Positions 48,002-56,164 of a DNA stretch of 64,000 bases are shown one piece after another. The position numbers and the translations under genes were made by a program. Location: contig NZ_FYEK01000078.1 of NCBI RefSeq assembly GCF_900187885.1, forward strand, positions 1-64,000, in the 5' to 3' direction. This DNA comes from Thermoflexus hugenholtzii JAD2 (GTDB taxonomy: Bacteria > Chloroflexota > Anaerolineae > Thermoflexales > Thermoflexaceae). The notes beneath the pieces were generated by a model that saw only the letters and a program-made list of their open reading frames with translations, was not told the DNA's origin and did no database searches. Within the stretch, counting starts at the first letter, position 1; every line of letters begins with the position of its first letter.

Positions 48002-49585
48002 CTACCCGCCTGCCCCGGAACCTGCAGGATGCGGGGAGGGCACGGAAGGTCGGTCAAAGACGATATGGGAGCCAGGGGCCATCTCCTTATGGCGGGTCAG
48101 GGGACGGAACAGGGAGGCCAGGATCCCCTGCTCGCGGTCCGGCAGGCCGGTGGCGAGGGGCTGCCCCAGCGGGTCAAAGACGGCAGCCGGGGCACTGGGC
48201 TCACCGAACAGTGGGGAGGCCCGCACCAGGAAGACCCGGTTCTCATCCGCCCGGGTTCGGGCGAGGAGATCGTCGGTCGCCCGACGGGCGGAGGGGAGCC
48301 AGATCAGCAGCTCCGCGCCCTGGGCCATCAGGCTGCGGGCGATCTCCGGCGCCCAGATCTCCTCCGACCCCAGCACCCCGAGGCCACCCCATGGCGTCTC
48401 CATCGCCCGCGGCGGATCCCCGACGCGGCGGCGGGCGATCTCCTGCCCGCGGTCGATAAGGTGGATCCCCACATGCCCTTCATCCACCAGGGGAGCGATC
48501 AGGCCGCAGGCCAGCCGGGCGCTGAGGGCCTGGAGGGCGTCGAGGGTTGTCGTCTGCTGATAGGCCGGGGCGCGCTCCCACCCCTCCGGGATGCCGGGCA
48601 GGATCAGAAGGGAGGCCCCCTGGCGGATCAGGCGCTCGCCCAGCTCCTCCACCCGTCGCCGCCACGCCTCCGGATCCTCATAGGGCTTCAGCTGGAGGAT
48701 GCCGACCCGGAGATACATCGAATCCGCTGGGATCGGCTCCCGGAGCCGCCGGGCCACCGGGAGCGCCTCCCCCGGCGTGTTCCACCACAGTGCTGGCGTG
48801 GAGGGCCGCGCGCGGGGGCCGGGCGCCGCCGCCAGATCGACCTCCGCCAGCACGATCTCCTCGCGATCCGGGCTCCCCAGCGCCCGATAGGCGCCGTCCG
48901 GCCCCACCACGCCGCTCCGTCCGCAATAGAGGATGCTCTCGGCCTCCACCCCCACCTTGTTCGCCCAGGCGATCCAGAGGCCGTTCTCCAGGGCCCGGGC
49001 GGGCAGGAGATAAGTCACCTGGGGATTGGTCCGGGCCTCGGGGGCCCCGGTGGAGGTCACCAGAGCGGTGGCGTCCAGGATCAGGCGGGCGCCCCGCAGG
49101 GCCAGGGTGCGGGGGATCTCCGGCATGCGGGCGTCGGCGCAGATCATCAGGCCTACCTGTCCGAAGGGGAGATCGAAAACCGGCAGTTCGGAGCCGGGAT
49201 CGAACCACTCTCGATCGAAGTGCCAGAGGAAGAGTTTGTCGTGGAAGCCCAGGACCTGGCCGTGGGGATTGATGAGGGCCACTGAGTTGCGCAGCCGCCC
49301 GGAGGGATGGGGGCGGACGAGGCCCACCGCCACATAGGCCCGGTGCCGACGGGCCTTCTCTCCGAACAGACGGAGGACCTCCTCCAGCGGACGGGGCTCG
49401 GCGCGATGATAAGCCTCTAACGAGTGGAGATAGTAAGCGGGGTAAGTGCACTCCGGCAGCAGGATGAGATCCGGCCGGTGGCGTCCGGCCTCCTCCACGC
49501 CCTGCAGCGCCCGCTCCAGGGCCTCTTCCGCCCGCTCCAGCCCGAGGGCCTCCAGCTGCACACAGGCGATCCCAAGTCGGGACAT
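48002..49585 (-). CDS. Tandem carbon-nitrogen hydrolase (nitrilase superfamily), second domain degenerate
   Basis: A 527-residue protein with two nitrilase-fold domains. Domain 1 (about residues 1-270) keeps the catalytic triad: Glu in LILLPECTYPAYY, Lys in GFHDKLFLWHFD, Cys in VGLMICADARMPEIPRTLAL. Domain 2 (about 300-500) retains the fold (LGILQLKPYEDPEAW-like start, ETPWGGLGVLGSEEIWAPEI) but the catalytic Cys and Lys are missing, so it is probably inactive and structural. It hydrolyses or condenses amides; substrate unknown. ATG 49585 follows GGGAGGTG. It is convergent with the GH63-like gene. Confidence 0.85.
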   Translation of the reverse strand: MSRLGIACVQLEALGLERAEEALERALQGVEEAGRHRPDLILLPECTYPAYYLHSLEAYHRAEPRPLEEVLRLFGEKARRHRAYVAVGLVRPHPSGRLRNSVALINPHGQVLGFHDKLFLWHFDREWFDPGSELPVFDLPFGQVGLMICADARMPEIPRTLALRGARLILDATALVTSTGAPEARTNPQVTYLLPARALENGLWIAWANKVGVEAESILYCGRSGVVGPDGAYRALGSPDREEIVLAEVDLAAAPGPRARPSTPALWWNTPGEALPVARRLREPIPADSMYLRVGILQLKPYEDPEAWRRRVEELGERLIRQGASLLILPGIPEGWERAPAYQQTTTLDALQALSARLACGLIAPLVDEGHVGIHLIDRGQEIARRRVGDPPRAMETPWGGLGVLGSEEIWAPEIARSLMAQGAELLIWLPSARRATDDLLARTRADENRVFLVRASPLFGEPSAPAAVFDPLGQPLATGLPDREQGILASLFRPLTRHKEMAPGSHIVFDRPSVPSPHPAGSGAGG

Positions 49586-49724
49586 TTTCACCTCCCGCGA
49601 TGCTTTGTATGTGTGGGATCTGTATGCGTGGAATCTTCGATCCGCCCCTCAACCGCCTCCCGGGTCAAGCGCTCACATCCGGGCTTGTTGGATCGGCTCC
49701 GGCGACCCGGAGAGATGCAGACCT

Positions 49725-50135
49725 TCACTCCAGGATCTCATACGGGCTTGGGGTGGGCCACTGAGGGAGCAATCCCATCAGCATGATGCCCGCCACCACG
49801 CACAGGCGCACCGGCTCCGTCCCGGTGTTGAACACGCGATGGGCGGTGTTCTCACGATTGTAGATGGCATCCCCCGCCTCGAACTCGTAACGCTCTCCTT
49901 CCGATTCGATGTAACCCCTACCCTGGAGGACGAAGTAGACCTCCTCGCAGTTATGCCGGTGCAGGGGCGTGTGCGCACCGGGATCGATCTCCACGATCCC
50001 CATGATCAATGTCTTGGTGGGAAAGCCTGTCTCCGGGTAAATCACCTTCCAGTCCCGCACGCCGGGCATGCGCTCCATGGGAGCGCCGCTCAGGAACTCC
50101 GAAGACTTGATCACCACGCGGCGTGATCCTCCCAT
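49725..50135 (-). CDS. Single-domain cupin
   Basis: A 136-residue beta-barrel protein. Cupin motif 1 is PGAHTPLHRHNCEEVYFVLQ with GRGYIE, and motif 2 is AIYNRENTAHRVFNTGTEPV. The histidines and glutamate needed for metal binding are present. Likely a small-molecule isomerase, dioxygenase or sugar-binding cupin; substrate unknown. ATG 50135 follows AGGAGGTGGCCGG. It lies 139 nt upstream of the nitrilase gene on the same strand. Confidence 0.82.
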   Translation of the reverse strand: MGGSRRVVIKSSEFLSGAPMERMPGVRDWKVIYPETGFPTKTLIMGIVEIDPGAHTPLHRHNCEEVYFVLQGRGYIESEGERYEFEAGDAIYNRENTAHRVFNTGTEPVRLCVVAGIMLMGLLPQWPTPSPYEILE

Positions 50136-50403
50136 CCGGCCACCTCCTGGCAAGTTAGAGGAGAAACGATCTTTACGCGTAGTATTGCATCAAGCAGGCA
50201 GAGAGCAAGAAGCCGAGGACCATCGATTCGAACCGGCTGTGAGACAGGAGCGCCGCATGCTCTCATTGCTTCCTTGATGCCGGTGCGGCTTACAGCTCCA
50301 CAAAATGAGCATCCAGCGATAGACCTTCCGGTGAAGTGCAAGGCCGCGTGGCAACCAGCCGGATCCCGTAAACTGAAAGGCGATCCTTCCGGGGAGGCCT
50401 GTG
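50136..50403. other. Divergent intergenic region, cupin / creatininase-family
   Basis: No gene seen. The right part presumably carries promoters for the creatininase-family gene (a weak TAAACT near 50369) and the left part for the cupin gene, but neither has a convincing two-box match. A T-loop-like GATTCGAACC at 50226 has no surrounding tRNA fold. Confidence 0.3.
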
Positions 50404-51141
50404 ATGTCCCTGGTGCGCTACGAACATCTGAACGGAGAAGAGGCGCGTCAGATCCTGACGGCGCGTCGGCTGGCCATCCTGCCCATCGGAGCCCTGGAAG
50501 CCCACGGCCCGCATCTCCCAGTGGGCACGGACAACCTGCTGGCCCAAGCCATCGCCGAGCGGGTGGCCGAACAGGTCGGAGGCGTGCTGCTGCCCCTCCT
50601 CCCTTATGGCCAGGTCTGGTCCCTTCAGGATTTCCCCGGATCCCTCTCCATCTCCAACGAGGTCCTAAGCGGTCTCCTGGTCGACCTGGGGCTCAGCCTC
50701 CAGCGGCAGGGGGCGGCGATCCTGGCGGTGATCAACGGCCATATCGGCAACGGAGCCGCCCTCCAGGCGGCCGCCCGTCGCCTCCACGCCCTCCAAGGCC
50801 CCGTGATGTATGTCTTCACCTACCCCGGGCTCGGCGAGGCCGCCACGCGGATCTGCACCTCCCGCCCCCTGCCCGGCGGTTACTTCCACGCCGATGAGAT
50901 CGAGACCTCTATGGTCCTCTATGTCGCCCCTGAACACGTGCGTCTGGATCGGATGATCCGAGAGGAACCCCGACTCCCCCCCGACTTCCCTTACCGCCCG
51001 GTCCCCTGGACCGAGATCACCCGCACCGGCGTCCTCGGCGACCCCACCCTGGCCACGGCAGAGAAAGGAGCCGCCCTCATAGAGGCCATCGTCGCCCAAA
51101 TCGTCTCCGTCCTCCGCCTCGCCCTTCAGCGACTCGGATGA
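50404..51141 (+). CDS. Creatininase family (amidohydrolase-like) protein
   Basis: A 245-residue metal-dependent amide hydrolase. Conserved metal and active-site segments are LPIGALEAHGPHLPVGTDNL, INGHIGNGAALQAA and YFHADEIETSMVLYVAPE. The family includes creatinine amidohydrolase, mycofactocin MftE-like proteins and riboflavin/F420-related amidases. The substrate here is not evident. GGGGAGGCCT precedes ATG 50404; an in-frame GTG sits one codon upstream. It is convergent with the PTS operon, separated by a terminator. Confidence 0.88.
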   Translation: MSLVRYEHLNGEEARQILTARRLAILPIGALEAHGPHLPVGTDNLLAQAIAERVAEQVGGVLLPLLPYGQVWSLQDFPGSLSISNEVLSGLLVDLGLSLQRQGAAILAVINGHIGNGAALQAAARRLHALQGPVMYVFTYPGLGEAATRICTSRPLPGGYFHADEIETSMVLYVAPEHVRLDRMIREEPRLPPDFPYRPVPWTEITRTGVLGDPTLATAEKGAALIEAIVAQIVSVLRLALQRLG

Positions 51142-51175
51142 AAAACGAGAGGGGCGGGCTTTCCGCCCGCCCCTC
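51141..51175 (-). terminator. Intrinsic terminator for the PTS operon
   Basis: Arms GAGGGGCGGGC (51149-51159) and GCCCGCCCCTC (51165-51175) with a 5-nt loop; on the minus strand five T follow (51145-51141) after a 3-nt gap. It lies 57 nt beyond the end of the IIC gene and overlaps the creatininase-family stop codon. The plus-strand side has no T-run. Confidence 0.7.
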
Positions 51176-51231
51176 CCATCCGTCCGCGCAGGCCGAGACG
51201 CCCCCGAGGGAAGCCTCCGGTTCGGATGCGC

Positions 51232-52536
51232 TCAACGGCCCAGGATCCGGCCGATGAGGGCGATCAGCAGGGGCCAGAGCACGTAATCCGTGTCCGAGGC
51301 CCAGCTGAAGAAATCGCCGATGGCGAAGCCCAGCACCGGCCACATCAGCGCCTGCCCCACGCCCATCAGCACTCCGGCGACTACGCCCCCCAGGATGGCG
51401 CCTGGGATCCCCCAGTATTTATTCCCATACACGCCGGCGGTGGCCCCGTGGAACCAAACGGACATGGTGGGGGCGAAGATGAAGAACGGATAACGACCCG
51501 CGGCGAAGAGGAGGGAGACCAGGACCATGGTCAGCATCCCGATCAGGCCGCCGTAGGCCATGGAGACCTGGCCGTAAGGGAAGAAGAGGGGGCAATCGAG
51601 GGCGGGGATGGCGCCGGGGACGATGCGCTCGGCGATACCCTTGAAGGAGGGGATCAGCTCGGCGATGATCATCCGCACGCCCATGATCAGGATGGCGAAG
51701 CCGGCGGCGAAGTTGAGGGCCTGCAACAGGACCCAGATGATCGGATGCTTGCCCGCCTTGCCCGCCGCCTCCACCACGAAGCCTACGTTCAGGGCAGCCA
51801 TGATGAGGTAGACCACCAAGAAGGTAGCCGCCATCAGCAGCATGGGCTCCCGCAACCACTCCAGCGCCCGCGGGAAGCGGAGGGCCTCCATGTCCCCCAC
51901 CCGCCGCTTCCCTCCCCCCGACAGCAGGCGCGACAGCCACGCCGTCACCAGGACGGTCAGGGAAGAGGAGTGGCCCAGGACGAACCCACTGCCCTCGTTG
52001 ACGAAGAGATCAAAGCGATGGGTATACCAGGGCTGGATGGTCTGATAGAGGCCGGTGAACAGACTGGCCACGATCACCAGGGCCGCCCCCTCCAGCCCCA
52101 GGGCATACCGGAAGGCAGAGACGAAGATCACGGCGTTCCAGAAGATCAGGTGACCGGTGAGGTAGATATACTTAAACCCCAGGCCGCTGAGGAGGCGGGT
52201 GAGGAGCACGTTGATCAGGAAGGCGAAGAGCATGACCAGGCCGATCTGGATCCCGAGCTCGCTGATGATCTTCTGGGTCCCGATCTGGATCTGGACCGGC
52301 GGCAGGCCCAGGGTCTTCCCGGCCAGCTCCCCCAGTGGGAGCAGCGCTTGGACCATGAGGTTGACCCCTGCCAAGAGGATGAGCAACCCGATGGCCGTCT
52401 TGAGGGTCCCGGAGATCGTCCGCTCGACCCGCTCCCGGAGCAGGAGGAAGCCCAGCAACGCGATCAGCCCCAGGAAGAGGGACGGCTCCTGCATGAACTT
52501 CTGGATGAATTCCAGGACAGCGCGCAAGGCCTCCAT
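51232..52536 (-). CDS. PTS permease EIIC, UlaA/SgaT (ascorbate) family
   Basis: A 434-residue polytopic membrane transporter with about ten helices. The UlaA family pattern is visible: TLKTAIGLLILLAGVNLMVQ, LGIQIGLVMLFAFLINVLLT, YIYLTGHLIFWNAVIFVSAF, VLGHSSSLTVLVTAW and the late FAPTMSVWFHGATAGVYGNK. It imports and phosphorylates a sugar acid or lactone together with the downstream-coded EIIA and EIIB. No PTS EI/HPr genes are in the window. AGGAGGTTGCC precedes ATG 52536. It is last in the SorC-led operon. Confidence 0.88.
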   Translation of the reverse strand: MEALRAVLEFIQKFMQEPSLFLGLIALLGFLLLRERVERTISGTLKTAIGLLILLAGVNLMVQALLPLGELAGKTLGLPPVQIQIGTQKIISELGIQIGLVMLFAFLINVLLTRLLSGLGFKYIYLTGHLIFWNAVIFVSAFRYALGLEGAALVIVASLFTGLYQTIQPWYTHRFDLFVNEGSGFVLGHSSSLTVLVTAWLSRLLSGGGKRRVGDMEALRFPRALEWLREPMLLMAATFLVVYLIMAALNVGFVVEAAGKAGKHPIIWVLLQALNFAAGFAILIMGVRMIIAELIPSFKGIAERIVPGAIPALDCPLFFPYGQVSMAYGGLIGMLTMVLVSLLFAAGRYPFFIFAPTMSVWFHGATAGVYGNKYWGIPGAILGGVVAGVLMGVGQALMWPVLGFAIGDFFSWASDTDYVLWPLLIALIGRILGR

Positions 52537-52545
52537 GGCAACCTC

Positions 52546-53004
52546 CTATGGGGGGTTCTGGATCAAGGACCGCACCAACTCCTTCCATTGCTCGGGGGTT
52601 CCCAGGCGCGCGGCCGCTTGCGCGAGCGCGTCAGCCCGCGCCAAGAGCTCTGCCAGCTGGCGCAGGAGATCGATGTGAGCCGATCGATCGGGAGTCGCAA
52701 AAGCGATGAGCACGCGAACGGGATCGTTGTGCGATCCGAAACGAACGCCCTCCCGAACCACCACCAGGGACAGGCCCAGGCCGTTGGCCCCATCCTCCGG
52801 CCGGGCGTGGGGGATGGCCACCCCAGGGGCAATGGCGATGTAAGGGCCCAGCTCCTGACAAGTCCGAACCATGTGATCCACATACGAAGGTGTGACCAGG
52901 CCGTCGGCAGCCAGGAGCTCCCCGCTGATCCGAACTGCCTCTTCCCAGGAGCTCACGCGCTCCAGGATGCGGATGCGCCCGTCCAGGGCCTCCAGGAAAT
53001 CCAC
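52546..53004 (-). CDS. PTS EIIA component (fructose/mannitol/ascorbate class)
   Basis: A 152-residue phosphocarrier. The phosphorylated histidine is in IAIAPGVAIPHARPEDGANG, followed by SLVVVREGVRFGSHNDPVRV and a conserved IAFATPDRSAHIDLLRQLAE segment. It receives phosphate from HPr and passes it to the EIIB encoded just upstream. Start GTG 53004 with GGAGGGGTAAGCCC; 4 nt separate it from the EIIB stop. Confidence 0.88.
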   Translation of the reverse strand: MDFLEALDGRIRILERVSSWEEAVRISGELLAADGLVTPSYVDHMVRTCQELGPYIAIAPGVAIPHARPEDGANGLGLSLVVVREGVRFGSHNDPVRVLIAFATPDRSAHIDLLRQLAELLARADALAQAAARLGTPEQWKELVRSLIQNPP

Positions 53005-53008
53005 GGGC

Positions 53009-53311
53009 TTACCCCTCCAGCCGCCGCACGGCGGCTAGCAGCTTCTCCTGGATCTCCGCTTTGTTCCCGTAGTTGGTGACCGCCACGATCTCCCGGGCCC
53101 GGGCCCGCTGGTGGAACATCTCCGCCAGGTCCGGGCCGGTGACGATGATGTCGGCCGAGATAGTAGGCGCCAGGGTGGCGTCGGCCGTCTCCACCACCGC
53201 CGGGATGCCCGCCTTTTTCAGGATCTCCTCCACCGTCATCTTCAGGTAGAGGGCGGTCCCGGTCCCCAGCCCACAAGCCGCCACGACCCGGATCGGTGGC
53301 TTCCCGCTCAC
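53009..53311 (-). CDS. PTS EIIB component (lactose/ascorbate class)
   Basis: A 100-residue EIIB with the phosphocysteine loop VVAACGLGTGTALYLKMTVE near the N-terminus. The UlaB/SgaB-like core follows: ADATLAPTISADIIVTGPDL and VTNYGNKAEIQEKLLAAVR. The start codon is GTG 53311 after AGGAGGTGCACC. Part of the IIB-IIA-IIC set. Confidence 0.88.
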   Translation of the reverse strand: MSGKPPIRVVAACGLGTGTALYLKMTVEEILKKAGIPAVVETADATLAPTISADIIVTGPDLAEMFHQRARAREIVAVTNYGNKAEIQEKLLAAVRRLEG

Positions 53312-53366
53312 GGTGCACCTCCTCCTGCCCTCGCTGAAGGTTTCGATGCTTGATGTCCTGGACCGC

Positions 53367-54281
53367 TTATCCGATGGCCAGCGCCTGCGCCGGGTTGTGG
53401 ATCAGGAGATCCCGGATCGCCTCCTCCGGCACCCCCTCCGAGCGCAGCCACGGGACGAAGCGCAACAGGATATACGTGAGCCCCGGCCCGCCTCCGGTCC
53501 CATAGCTGGGCCAGTAGGACTTGCGTGCCATATCCCCGCCTAGCAGGATCTGCTTCCCGTAGCCCTCGGCGATCAGACGTCGGATGAACTCGACCCGGAG
53601 GCGATCCGGCGCGTATTTCTCCTTGCTGATCTGGTCGTAGCTCAGGTAAACCCCCGCCCGGGCCAGGGCCAAGTGATACTCCCATTCCATCCGGCGGTCG
53701 ACGTGCCCGATGATCACCCGCGCCGGATCCACCCCTTCCGACCGCAGGAGGGCCACTTGCTCCAGGCCCATGGTGCCCGCCTCGGTGTGGGTGGAGATGG
53801 GCGCCCCGGTGAGGCGATGGGCGATGGCGGCAGCCCGGAAGACCTTCTCCTCGTTCGGCGTGATGCGATTCAGGCTGCTGCCGGCCTTGATGACCCCGGC
53901 CCGGATCCCCGTCCCGTCGATGCCCTCCACGATCTCCCGCACGAACCGATCGGCCAGCTCGTGGACCGAGCGCCCTTCCACCCAGGGGCCGGAGAAGGCC
54001 TCCTTGTGGTGGCCGGTGGCCGCGATCAGATACACGCCGGCCGCCTGGGAGATCCGATACAGGGCCTGGACGTCGCGGCCGTAATCGGGTGGGGACATCT
54101 CCACCAGCGCCTGCCCGCCCGCTTCCCGGAACCCGCGCAGCTCCTCGATGGCGACATCCTCGCGGTCCAGGATCAGGTCCGCATCCTCCACCGGGGGCCG
54201 GCAGAAGACATGCTCATGGGCGTAGCAAACCCCCAGGGATTCCGGGGGGATATCGCCGGTCACCGTCCGAATGATCGCCAC
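53367..54281 (-). CDS. Phosphotriesterase-family (PTE, COG1735) lactonase candidate
   Basis: A 304-residue amidohydrolase-fold enzyme. Binuclear metal ligands are in VCYAHEHVFCRPP (HxH), the bridging lysine in GVIKAGSSLNRITP, histidines in APISTHTEAGTMG and IIGHVDRRMEW, and the final Asp in LLGGDMARKSYWPSYGTGGG. Related PTE-family enzymes hydrolyse phosphorylated sugar lactones; with the adjacent PTS and aldolase genes, a lactone-phosphate substrate is the best inference. Start GTG 54281 with GGAGGGGAGCCCT. Ordinary phosphotriesterase activity on pesticides is unlikely. Confidence 0.85.
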   Translation of the reverse strand: MAIIRTVTGDIPPESLGVCYAHEHVFCRPPVEDADLILDREDVAIEELRGFREAGGQALVEMSPPDYGRDVQALYRISQAAGVYLIAATGHHKEAFSGPWVEGRSVHELADRFVREIVEGIDGTGIRAGVIKAGSSLNRITPNEEKVFRAAAIAHRLTGAPISTHTEAGTMGLEQVALLRSEGVDPARVIIGHVDRRMEWEYHLALARAGVYLSYDQISKEKYAPDRLRVEFIRRLIAEGYGKQILLGGDMARKSYWPSYGTGGGPGLTYILLRFVPWLRSEGVPEEAIRDLLIHNPAQALAIG

Positions 54282-54303
54282 AGGGCTCCCCTCCGCTTTG
54301 GGA

Positions 54304-54975
54304 TCACGGAACGCGCGCCATCTCGCCGGCGAGGGCCCGGGCCTCCCGGGCCCGGCGGATCAGCTCCTCCTTCTGTCCTTCGCGGATCAGACGGCGATCC
54401 GCCAGCCAAGTGCCGGCGCAGGCGAGCACGTTGGGCAGGCGCAGGTAATCCTGAAGGTTCCGCGCCTGGATTCCTCCGGTGGGGATGAAGCGAATCTGGG
54501 GGAAGACCGGCGCCAGGGCCTCCAGGGTCCGCACCCCGCCCATGGCCTCAGCGGGGAAGAACTTGAGCACCTCCCACCCCTGCCGCCAGGCGGCCATGAC
54601 CTCTGAGGGAGTCGCCACCCCCGGGATCAGGAGGATCCTCCGCTCCCGGCACCAGCGCCCCAGCTCAGGCTCCCACCCCGGGGAGACCAGGAACTCCGCC
54701 CCTGCGGCCACTGCCTGCTCCGCCTGCTCTGGAGAAAGGATGGTCCCCGCCCCGATGCGTAGAAGCGGATCGGCTCGCCGCAGATATCGGATCACCTCGG
54801 AGGCCACCGCGGTGCGGAAGGTCACCTCCAGGAGCGGGATCCCGGCCTCCTGCAAGGCGTCCGCCAGGATGCGGGCCTCCGCCTCGCTTTCCAGAGTCGC
54901 CACCGGGATCACCCGGACCTGGGCCATGGCCTCCAGGATCCCGCCCGATCGTTCTGTCACCGCCTCGCCGTTCAT
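54304..54975 (-). CDS. KDPG/KHG-type aldolase
   Basis: A 223-residue class I aldolase that cleaves 2-keto-3-deoxy-6-phosphogluconate or a close analogue to pyruvate and an aldehyde phosphate. The conserved glutamate is in GIPLLEVTFRTAVASEVIRY and the Schiff-base lysine in WEVLKFFPAEAMGGVRTLEA; RIGAGTILSPEQAEQAVAAG is also typical. ATG 54975 overlaps the SorC stop (ATGA), so the frame upstream of it is not used. Context points to a 2-keto-3-deoxy sugar phosphate made by the lactonase route. Confidence 0.9.
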   Translation of the reverse strand: MNGEAVTERSGGILEAMAQVRVIPVATLESEAEARILADALQEAGIPLLEVTFRTAVASEVIRYLRRADPLLRIGAGTILSPEQAEQAVAAGAEFLVSPGWEPELGRWCRERRILLIPGVATPSEVMAAWRQGWEVLKFFPAEAMGGVRTLEALAPVFPQIRFIPTGGIQARNLQDYLRLPNVLACAGTWLADRRLIREGQKEELIRRAREARALAGEMARVP

Positions 54976-55964
54976 CCGCGGGCCTCCGGGGACCTTTGGA
55001 GATGAAGGTTCAGGACCTCCGTGGCCGCCCCTTTGTCCGTGATCAGGATGTCGATCAGGCCGCTGCGCAGGGCCGCCAGGATCGCCGGGGCCTTCACCGT
55101 CCCTCCGGCCACTGCGATCACACAGGGGATGCGCCGGATATCCTCCAGGGTGAGGCCGATGGTCCTTCGATCGAAGGGCGTGCTCACCGGGCACCCGTTC
55201 AGGTCCAGATACCGGCCGCAGAGGTAGCCCACAGCGCCCCGCCGGCGCAGCTCCGCCAAGTCCTCGTCCGAGAGATAGCCGGCGCGCTTCAGCGAGGAGG
55301 CCTCGGCCTGGGTCGTCCCGATGCCTACCAGCAACAGATCGGCGCTCCGGGCCAGGTCCAGGACCTCCTGGATGGCCCGCTCCTCCAGCAGGCGCTGGGC
55401 CACCTCCTCGCGCTCTACCATCACCGGCGCATGCAGGTAATACCCCTGAGCCCCCAGGGTCTCCGCCAGCTTGCGGACGATGGCCGGGGTATCACAGGGT
55501 TGGCGCCCCCCCAGGGCCCCCAGGCACTGGACAATCCGCAGCCGTGGATACGAGGAGGAAGGAAGTGCCTGGACCACCTCCCACAGGGTGGTCCCCCAGG
55601 TGACGGCCACCGTCATCCCGTCCCGGAGGTGGGGGAGCACCTCGAGAGCGGCCAGCTTCCCCAGCTGGCCGAGCAGCTCCCGGTAGGAGGAGTTCTCCGC
55701 ATCCAGGACGCGGGCGCCCTGTAGGGAGAAGGCCTCCATCAGCTGGCTTTCCAGGTGGGGGACGGTTTTCACGGGCCACCGGATGTGGATCTGGACGATG
55801 CCCTTGCGCCGCGCCTCGCTGAGGAGGCGGGAGACCATAGAGCGGCTCAGCCCCAGCCGCCGGGCGATGCGGGCCTGATCCCAGCCGCGCTGGTAATACA
55901 GGCTGGCCACATAGGCCAGCAGCTCCTCACGGGTCGGAAACAGAGAAGACGTCCTCCGAGGCAT
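54972..55964 (-). CDS. SorC/DeoR-type sugar-binding transcriptional regulator
   Basis: About 330 residues. The N-terminal HTH reads VASLYYQRGWDQARIARRLG then LSRSMVSRLLSEARRKGIVQ. The C-terminal sugar-phosphate-binding SorC domain has TVAVTWGTTLWEVVQALPSS, ADLLLVGIGTTQAEASSLKR, GAVGYLCGRYLDLNGCPVS and IAVAGGTVKAPAILAALRSG. The start is uncertain: ATG 55964 or 55970, because the frame is open upstream to 56039. It heads the operon downstream of a consensus promoter and an inverted repeat, so it probably regulates itself with the effector being a phosphorylated intermediate. Confidence 0.9.
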   Translation of the reverse strand: MPRRTSSLFPTREELLAYVASLYYQRGWDQARIARRLGLSRSMVSRLLSEARRKGIVQIHIRWPVKTVPHLESQLMEAFSLQGARVLDAENSSYRELLGQLGKLAALEVLPHLRDGMTVAVTWGTTLWEVVQALPSSSYPRLRIVQCLGALGGRQPCDTPAIVRKLAETLGAQGYYLHAPVMVEREEVAQRLLEERAIQEVLDLARSADLLLVGIGTTQAEASSLKRAGYLSDEDLAELRRRGAVGYLCGRYLDLNGCPVSTPFDRRTIGLTLEDIRRIPCVIAVAGGTVKAPAILAALRSGLIDILITDKGAATEVLNLHLQRSPEARG

Positions 55965-56028
55965 CCCCATCCCACGCGCCGGAAGGATTCCCGCTCGCCG
56001 CCCACAAGCCCCAAGCCTTCCTCTGCCC

Positions 56029-56044
56029 CACATGAGCAAATGTG
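56029..56044 (-). promoter_or_regulatory. Candidate SorC operator, CACAT-6-ATGTG
   Basis: A perfect 16-bp inverted repeat (CACATGAGCAAATGTG) about 20-35 bp downstream of the predicted transcription start. A repressor bound here could block elongation. Predicted, not shown. Confidence 0.4.
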
Positions 56045-56070
56045 CATTTTATGCAACTACGTTCGAGGCG

Positions 56071-56099
56071 ATTATAAACAGGGTTTTCGGGCCTGTCAA
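56071..56099 (-). promoter_or_regulatory. Consensus sigma70 promoter for the SorC-PTS operon
   Basis: On the minus strand TTGACA (56099-56094), exactly 17 bp, TATAAT (56076-56071): both hexamers match the sigma70 consensus perfectly. Predicted start near 56064, leaving a leader of about 95-100 nt. Confidence 0.75.
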
Positions 56100-56164
56100 C
56101 CCTTTCGGCCCGGGCTTTAGGACCGGGGAGGTTGAGGGACGTGCGAGGGCTCGATCGTTCGGAC

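Noticed and set aside
50226-50235. GATTCGAACC resembling a tRNA T-loop
   Set aside because: No acceptor, D or anticodon stems can be formed around it.
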